Source of the DNA: Pelargonium nanum
Taxonomy: Eukaryota > Streptophyta > Magnoliopsida > Geraniales > Geraniaceae
NCBI GenBank assembly: GCA_036897485.1
Contig: JAYMTF010001775.1
Span: 1-21,382 of the forward strand
Direction of reading: 5' to 3'
Length of the DNA: 21,382 nt
This document shows positions 1 through 21,382 of the stretch, one piece after another (position 1 is the first letter of the stretch; each line of letters begins with the position of its first letter). The notes beneath the pieces were generated by a model that saw only the letters and a list, made by a program, of their open reading frames with translations, was not told the origin of the DNA and did not search any database. The position numbers were made by a program, and so were the translations under genes.

Positions 1-839
1 TAGGACGTTATGCTAAGTGCCGCACGTTCTAGCATGGTTGAAATGCTCGGGGCGTGACAATAGGCTCGCCTTGCATCGACCGACAAAACCCCTAAATATC
101 ATTGCCAAGCACAGCCACACACCTTACAAACTTGATCGAACCTACAGCACATCTTGCCTCTCTGACGCGCCATAGACCTCGTGACATTTTTGGTCAAACT
201 CTCGGGTTTCTGTGCCATATGCCAGTCACAGGAAAAGTCGCCAAAGCTCACAAGATTCCCAAGATTAACTCTCATACATGATCTGAATACATTTCTAGCC
301 TCATTTTCGCCTTAAACTACTATGATTCATGGGTTACATCTTTTTAAGTGGTTTATGGTATTTTTCTTTACGATTTTGCTAAAATCACTATGTACGAAGT
401 TAGCAATGTCAGCCCCATTACTGGTCTATCCTCCTCTCAGCCTTTAACCATATCTGGTGCCTAGTCTATCACCACAGAAAAATTAACAAGGTCAGGCTAC
501 TATCTTTCTTGGGCAACTTTTGTTAAAATTTGGTTAAAGGGTAAGGACAAATTAAACATCTTACTAGAAAAGAGGATATATCTGCAGCTAGTCGTGAAAA
601 ATAGGAAGTTAGGAGCAAATGAATGCCCAGTTATGCAATCTTCTGTGGTAGTCTATTTACCCCTCTATATGCAACTGTTTCACCCTTAAGAGACCCGCTG
701 TGAAGCATGCATACAGACATCTGAATGTTATAGAGTGTTGTGAACAACATCATGAATATGATTATATGAAACTAGAAAATAGTATGTAACCTTATCTAGG
801 GCAAGTCTGCACTCAAGCAAGAATTCGAAACACTTGTGT
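1..839. other. Non-coding, repeat-like DNA; nothing firmly assigned
   Basis: No open frame with family resemblance. The first 60 bases, ending CTCGGGGCGTGACAA, resemble sequences near the ends of plant gypsy elements, but too little is present to say so. Part of 700-840 may be more decayed gag. Confidence 0.3.
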
Positions 840-1243
840 CATTCGCTAGTACGTATGGAAGATACTGCTCCATGGGAGAAAATCTTTAGGGTGGCTATTC
901 TTTCTGGACTCAAACCAGAATATGAGCCAACTTGACATCAAATTTTGACAAGCTCTACTAGTCCAACCATGAAAGACAACTTCAAGCGGTTACTCAATGT
1001 GACCAGAACTTATGCCGCTCCTACTCCGGCAAGTTCTACACCAATCCCATCTGCCTATGTGACTTGTGGCAGAAAAGTATGCCACCCCTACAGTGCACAT
1101 TCGATAAGAAATTAAGTCATCTTAAGGAAGCGTTGGAAGAAGCATGGTCGCCCTGCAACCTTACCAACTTCCCAAACTATCCATGCTTTTCAGGATGGCT
1201 CCAGCTGCTGCACTGAGTCCGCACCACAATCTCAATTGTTGCA

Positions 1244-1359
1244 TATGACTATAATTGATTTCGCTGCTACAATGAAATGTCAGTCTGCCCAACGTGCAGC
1301 CTATGACTACAGTTGATTCCTATGCAGCAATGAAATATCAAACTGCCCAACGTACTACT
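1244..1359 (+). repeat. 58-bp tandem duplication inside the copia remnant
   Basis: Units 1244-1301 and 1302-1359 both read TATGACTA(T/C)A(A/G)TTGATT and end CTGCCCAACGT plus a short tail. Confidence 0.85.
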
Positions 1360-1837
1360 TCTACCAAAGTTAGTAACAAAAGTAATCCTACAGCTTGCAT
1401 CACTCAGGGACAATCTCTTGGGCCTTAGTAGATTTGGGTGCTACTGATTACATGTGTGCTCGCAAAAAACATTTCTCCTCCCTCACATTACTATTGCTAA
1501 TGGAAATAATATGTGCCTAAGATCCCCTTTAACTTAATATCGCTAAAACTGATTCATGTTCTTTAACCTTAACACTTGATGATGTCTTTTTGCATTACCA
1601 AGGTGAGGGAAGAATGATCGGCAAAGAGCCTGAGTCAGAGGGTCACTACTATAACTCAGCTCATCTCCATCATCTCTATGGTCATCCATCTTTCTTCAAA
1701 ATACGAAAGATTGATTGTGCATATTGAAAGCTTGGTAAAATCAAAACTCTTCTTTTTCTATGCATACAACCCGCACCACCATACATTTTGAACTAATACA
1801 TAGTGGTGTATTAGTATTGCTCTAATTTGAAGGGGGG

Positions 1838-1988
1838 TGTTAGAAATAGTTATGTAAAATAAGAAGCTCATAAAAGAAAATCTCAGTACCAAGAAATCTA
1901 CACAAATTAGAGAATCTGTTTGATTGACTTGTGTACTGGGTATTCTCTATTGTAAATAAACACATACATATTCTCTCTCGATTTCACA
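1838..1988 (+). repeat. Putative 3' LTR of the copia remnant
   Basis: Begins TGTTAGAAAT straight after a G-rich polypurine tract; the proposed end is TTTCACA at 1988. The right border is inferred from the usual terminal CA only. Confidence 0.5.
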
Positions 1989-2040
1989 CTTCTGATTAGA
2001 TATATACTTTACATTTCTTATAAATGTAAATATACTAACG

Positions 2041-2850
2041 TTAAATTTGATAATGGGCTACACATAATGGTTTAGACTTCCACTACTAAAGAGTCAACCT
2101 TTTTACTAGAGTTTCACTACCATCATTATATGTACCTCATACATATCAAATTTATCCGATGTGTGACTTTATTACCCAGTTCAACTTGTACATTATGTCA
2201 TTGAAAAAATATAGCCTAACGTAATTTTGGGGTTAATTTATGGCTTTTAATAACAAATTTTAAATGTTGATGAATTTAACTATGACCTTTAAGATATTGA
2301 CTTTCCACTTCAAAATCTCAATTTACAGTACAAAATTTTTTTTTTTTATCAGCGAAAGTACTCATTTTATTAGTTTCCAAGGGAGAAACACAAGTACATA
2401 CACCCGAAAACAGAGAAAAAACATACAGAATGAGAGGCTACATTGAATCTAAAATAGAAGTGAGAGCCAAAGCTGGAGAGGAAAACCAGCGGGAGAGAAA
2501 CCAAAGTTGAGGATCAACCGGGCCTTTAATCTTTTCAGAAATAACATGGAAAGTCATGGCTGTTAATTTATGTATTGTAAAATGAAAATTTGAAATATGA
2601 AGAGTCATTTTAGGGTTACAAAAATCAGAATGTTATTATAAAATTGTGTTACACAACAGCAACATAAAGGCAAGCAAATCAGATAATGTGAAATTTCAAT
2701 AATAGGCTACATATAATAAATTGGGCTTCCAATACTAAAAGGTCAACTTTGTTAGTGGGGATCCCCTTCCAACATTAAATTTAGCTCATTCACTTTACAT
2801 TTATCCGATGTGGAACACTTTATACCCACTTCAATACCACAAAATGTGAA
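2041..2850. repeat. Old diverged direct repeat flanking the retroposon end
   Basis: About 140 bases at 2047-2190 recur at 2703-2835: GGCTACA(C/T)ATAAT, CTTCCACTACTAAAGAGTCAAC versus CTTCCAATACTAAAAGGTCAAC, and TTTATCCGATGTG followed by CTTTAT(T)ACCCA(G/C)TTCAA. The copies are clearly diverged. The family is not recognised; they could be LTR or MITE remnants. Confidence 0.55.
2336..2550 (-). mobile_element. Possible poly(A)-tailed retroposon (LINE-type) 3' end
   Basis: Read on the minus strand, the segment ends in CTTTCGCTGATAAAAAAAAA after AATAAAATGAGTA, as plant LINE 3' ends do. No reverse-transcriptase coding is left. Confidence 0.4.
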
Positions 2851-3032
2851 GATTCAATTCTAAGTTTAGTAGAATTAGGAAAGGTGTTGGTGTTAGGAAA
2901 TATATTATATTTAGGGAAGTTTTGGTTTAATTTCCTAGTCTAGTCTAAATATCCTATATAAAGGAGTCATTCGTGTGTACTAGTTATCACATTTCATACA
3001 CATCAATAATAAAATTACTCTAATTTCCAACA
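2845..3032 (+). repeat. 5' LTR of the TRIM-like element
   Basis: 188 bp, starting TGTGAAG and ending CCAACA. It carries a TATATAAAGG promoter-like box near 2955 and AATAATAAAA near the end. Confidence 0.75.
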
Positions 3033-3044
3033 TGGAATTAGAGC
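3033..3044 (+). other. Primer-binding site, copy 1
   Basis: TGGAATTAGAGC directly follows the LTR terminal CA. The plant initiator-Met tRNA site is TGGTATCAGAGC, so this copy has two mismatches. Confidence 0.75.
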
Positions 3045-3129
3045 CTCTAGATCATTTGTTTTGGGAGTATCTTGAAGCTTCCACAATTTCGGCAGTAGCC
3101 TTAAGCGCTACTTGCCCGGCCAATAAATC

Positions 3130-3385
3130 GAATTAGGAAAGGTGTTGGTGTTAGGAAATATATTATATTTAGAAAATTTTAGTTTAATTTTCTAGTCTAG
3201 TCTAAATCTCCTATATAAATGAGTCATTTGTGTATACTAACTATCACAATTCATTCAAATCAATAATACAATTACTCTTATTTCCAACATGGAATCAGAG
3301 CCTCTAGATCATCTGTTTTGAGAGTATCTTGAAGCTTCCGCAATTCCGGCAGTAGCCTTAAGCGCAACTTGCCCGACCAATAAAT
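3130..3385 (+). repeat. Tandem second copy of LTR, primer-binding site and leader
   Basis: Shifted about 258 bases from 2872-3129. It lacks the first 27 bases of the LTR, keeps a TATATAAAT box, ends in CA at 3289, and has a primer-binding site TGGAATCAGAGC at 3290-3301 with one mismatch. Both copies end in a GCAGTAGCCTTAAGCGC leader and CCAATAAA. Confidence 0.85.
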
Positions 3386-3915
3386 TTTATTTTTTCAATA
3401 TTTTCAATTATACTTTATTTCAATTTCTTTCTTCAAGATTTCATATAAATTTGGAATTTATTTTGAATTTATTTCCTTTCCGAATCTTTCTTCTTATTCT
3501 TTTTTTTTTTTTGTATGGTTCTCTTTTCTTGTAACTTTTCATGCTAGTAAAAAATCTATTCTTTTAAATTTAGATTTTTGTGGAGAGTAGAATTAAAGGT
3601 TGGTAGTGATGGGGCAAAAATTTTTAAATTTCTGGTTCTATTTTTCGGCTTTTAGAGCACCTCGGTATCTTTTCAGCGAACGTTCATTGCCTTCTTCTTG
3701 GTGTTAATTGTCATTGCAGTGACATCAACATTGTCGTCTTCTTTTCGTCGGCCCTAACCAATTGTGCTCTCCGTCGATAATTAAGTTTTGCAACCATCTA
3801 TCATTAAAATCAAATTCAACAACCGTTTAATGCTGCAGGAAGTCCTAAAGAGAAGTAAAAAGAAAAATTTAATTTCTCACATTGATTTGGTTTACAAGCT
3901 CCAGCTTGAGGGAAG

Positions 3916-4099
3916 TGTGAAGATTCAATTCCAAGTTTTATAGAATTAGGATATGTGTTAGAAAATTAGAAAATATACTGTATTTAGGAAAGTTTGATTT
4001 AATTTCCTAGTCTACCTTATTTCCATTTCTAGTCTTAATCTCCTATATATAAAAGACTCTCTTGTAGTCTTGTGTACTTTTTATACAAATCTATTGACA
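3916..4099 (+). repeat. Diverged 3' LTR of the TRIM-like element
   Basis: It begins TGTGAAGATTCAATTCCAAG straight after the polypurine tract and keeps AATTTCCTAGTCTA and CTCCTATATATAAAAG. The last third is too changed to place the end exactly. Confidence 0.7.
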
Positions 4100-4299
4100 A
4101 TATTAGTGATGGAGATGATGACGACAATTTTTTAGATTTATCTAATCATTAATTATAAATATTATAAACTTCTATAATATATACATATTCTGGTAATTCT
4201 TATGTTTAAATTTTAATTATTTTAAATAAAAAATTTAAGAGCGCCTCACTTCATTGAATCCCGCGCCTCATCTCAACTGCGTACAGAAAATCTAGTAGC

Positions 4300-4884
4300 C
4301 AAAATGACAAACTTAATAAATACTAACAATGGGGTTTAACAAAAACTTCAGTAAGAAACATGCCATTGACACTAGTTGGCTAAAAAGTGTAGAGTATATA
4401 ACTGCTAATCATGGGGATTCCCGGTATATTTCAGTTAAACATGTACAGTATGATAGACATGATGTCAACAGAATGCAGACCAGTACATGTGACATATAGA
4501 TGATGCTTATCACAAATACAAAATATAGTATAACATCAATTACCTTGACAACGCTGTATCAACAAGTCCAGAAGCAGTTTTGTATCAGACAGTTGGATAT
4601 GAATGCTGAGAAGCCCTAGCAGTTGCAGGAAAAAATTGGACTTCGTGATCTGTGCAACCAACTTCGGAGTTCAGACAGTAGGATGTAGGAACCGTAAACT
4701 TGAGACAACTTCAGAACTTAGTTTCCAGAAAACACTACTGATGCCTGATCAGTAATGATGAGCATGTCTAATTTGAATATACAATTGATGCAAAGTTCTT
4801 CAACTTCTTTTTAAATTTTCTTCAAGGTTTCAGGTGAAAGCAAAATTGTCGAACACGCGTCGAACTAACAATCTTCATTGTAAT
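4300..4884 (-). other. Presumed POLQ 3' UTR and downstream flank
   Basis: After the TAG stop at 4887-4885 there is no further coding frame. A good splice-donor-like sequence, CAAG|GTAATTG, begins at 4543 on the minus strand, so a 3' UTR intron is possible. No canonical AATAAA is obvious close to the stop; the polyadenylation site is not fixed. Confidence 0.4.
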
Positions 4885-20629
<15,745 letters not shown>

Positions 20630-20760
20630 GAATCTGATCCGAGAGAAGATTGGAGAGTTCTCGATTTGACCTCAAAAGCCCTAGGTCTAGGTCTTCAGTG
20701 AGTATAAGATGCGTTGGCATTGGGTTATTTGAATCATCATGGTGAGCGCCAACTTGGTCA
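20630..20760 (-). promoter_or_regulatory. Presumed POLQ 5' UTR and core promoter
   Basis: The DNA just upstream of the start codon lacks another gene. A weak TATA-like stretch (minus-strand TCTTATACTC, near 20702-20712) lies about 80 bases above the ATG. A GTTGGCGC block at 20746-20753 differs by one base from the E2F consensus TTTSSCGC, which would suit an S-phase repair gene. The -3 base is T and the +4 base is G. No transcription start can be fixed from sequence alone. Confidence 0.35.
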
Positions 20761-21382
20761 AGGACATGAGAAACCGCTACTTTCTTTCACCCATTGAATG
20801 CTTTTGATGTCATTGATACAAGGGATAATTGCATATGCCTCCAAGTAGTCACTTAAAACAATTGTACCTCTGAACTTTATTAACAAGAATTGGACCCCTA
20901 TTATGTATTTTTCACCTGATCCGTCAGGTAAATCTAACGGAAAAACACTCTCTCTCATCATATGTCTTGCACATGACTATTTATTTTTTTATAATACCAA
21001 TTTTGCCCTTACAATGTTCAAAGATGAACATTCAAGTATGAGTTTGAATGTTTGAAGATTTCGGTGACCACATGAAGATTCCGGTCACCGGTAAATTCAT
21101 ACCAAAATTCAAATTAAGACCCATTTAAAACCCAACAACATTCATGGTATTCAAAAAATTAATACCAAAATTAAAATTAAAACCAATTTGAAACCCAACA
21201 ACATCCATTATCATATTCAAATGAATACACAAATTTGAAAATTATCCCAATTTTCTAAAAACTCTAACCCAGCAAGACCCATTTCAAACAAAATCCCAAA
21301 AAATTGATTCGTTCAATCTGCTTGTTCGATCGATTTGTGCGTCATCATATGCTCGGAGCACCTGTGTGATTTCTTCCGTTGT
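20761..21382. repeat. Upstream AT-rich, repeat-like DNA without a gene
   Basis: No credible coding frame is present. The segment near 20860-20945 resembles dispersed plant non-coding repeats with GTACCTCTGAACTTTA and an imperfect CCGT...ACGG hairpin. Two similar runs (AATTCAAATTAAGACCCATT near 21108 and AAATTAAAACCAATTTGAAA near 21172) form a short diverged direct repeat. The far end may be promoter or start of another locus, but nothing can be assigned. Confidence 0.3.

Larger units (their letters stand above)
840..1990 (+). mobile_element. Decayed Ty1/copia element: gag, protease, pre-integrase remnants and 3' LTR
   Basis: Frames on the plus strand with breaks show, in order: a gag trace (VAILSGLKPEYEPT, QILTSSTSPTMKD), a zinc-knuckle remnant ending KRWKKHGRP, a protease trace (ALVDLGATDYMC, where DSGA has become DLGA), ITIANGNN, a pre-integrase trace (HHLYGHPSFFKIRKI) and FELIHSG. 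The sequence then jumps to a polypurine tract (GAAGGGGGG) and TGTTAGAAATAG, the start of a 3' LTR at 1838 that may end near 1988. The integrase core, reverse transcriptase and RNase H are absent, and no 5' LTR was found. Confidence 0.75.
2845..4099 (+). mobile_element. TRIM-like small LTR retrotransposon with duplicated 5' LTR/leader
   Basis: The 5' LTR starts TGTGAAGATTCAATT at 2845 and ends CA at 3032. A primer-binding site follows, then a second LTR-plus-leader copy, a non-coding internal region of about 530 bases (3386-3915), the polypurine tract GCTTGAGGGAAG just before 3916, and a diverged 3' LTR again starting TGTGAAGATTCAATT. No gag or pol frame is present in the internal part, which fits a terminal-repeat retrotransposon in miniature. 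The 3' end (4080-4099) is uncertain and no target-site duplication was found. Confidence 0.75.

Noticed and set aside
1-60. End of a gypsy element
   Set aside because: Only the GGGGCGTGACA-like run supports it, and the window edge cuts off the rest.
2264-2446. 60-codon frame on the plus strand
   Set aside because: It runs through a poly-T tract and the antisense retroposon end, with no family resemblance.
2845-4099. Cassandra-type TRIM with an embedded 5S rRNA promoter
   Set aside because: No 5S A-box/C-box-like block is seen in either LTR.
20758-20961. 67-codon minus-strand frame upstream of POLQ
   Set aside because: It lies in repeat-like DNA, has no donor joining it to exon 1, and an in-frame stop at 20672-20674 separates it from the start codon.

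Overview
This is plant nuclear DNA, probably from a eudicot. It is AT-rich, the long gene is broken by many short GT-AG introns, and the flanks and introns hold remnants of plant retrotransposons and a MITE. No bacterial gene, rRNA, tRNA gene or CRISPR array is visible.

The window is dominated by one gene on the minus strand, running from a start codon at 20629 to a stop codon at 4885. It encodes the plant DNA polymerase theta orthologue (POLQ, called TEBICHI in Arabidopsis). I joined 26 coding exons by hand. Every junction keeps frame, every intron is GT-AG, and the total is 6531 nt, or 2176 codons plus a stop. The protein reads, in order: an N-terminal tip resembling a PCNA-binding box next to a basic stretch; a long low-complexity extension (about residues 1-500); a Ski2-type superfamily 2 helicase with all core motifs (about 505-1070); a ratchet/helix-hairpin region (about 1070-1257); a shortish central linker (about 1258-1460); a degenerate 3'-5' exonuclease-like segment (about 1470-1540); and a family A polymerase with motifs A, B and C intact (about 1640-2176). 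Both enzymatic halves look functional. Their known joint role is microhomology-mediated (theta-mediated) end joining and related replication-stress repair.

Layout: 1-840 is unassigned, repeat-like, non-coding DNA. 840-1990 is a decayed Ty1/copia element that keeps gag, protease and pre-integrase traces, then jumps to a polypurine tract and a 3' LTR start. 2000-2845 holds an old diverged direct repeat and an antisense poly(A)-tailed retroposon end. 2845-4100 is a small LTR element of TRIM type whose LTR plus primer-binding region is tandemly duplicated. 4100-4884 is the presumed 3' UTR and flank of POLQ. 4885-20629 is POLQ; its introns carry a MITE (intron 1), an Au-SINE-like copy (intron 8), a 240-bp tandem duplication (intron 19) and an antisense copia reverse-transcriptase fragment (intron 21). 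20630-21382 is the 5' UTR, presumed promoter and repeat-like upstream DNA.

I see no unknown multi-gene system here. The points worth a second look are the N-terminal PCNA-box-like motif of this polymerase, its plant-type extension, and the structural oddities of the repeats.
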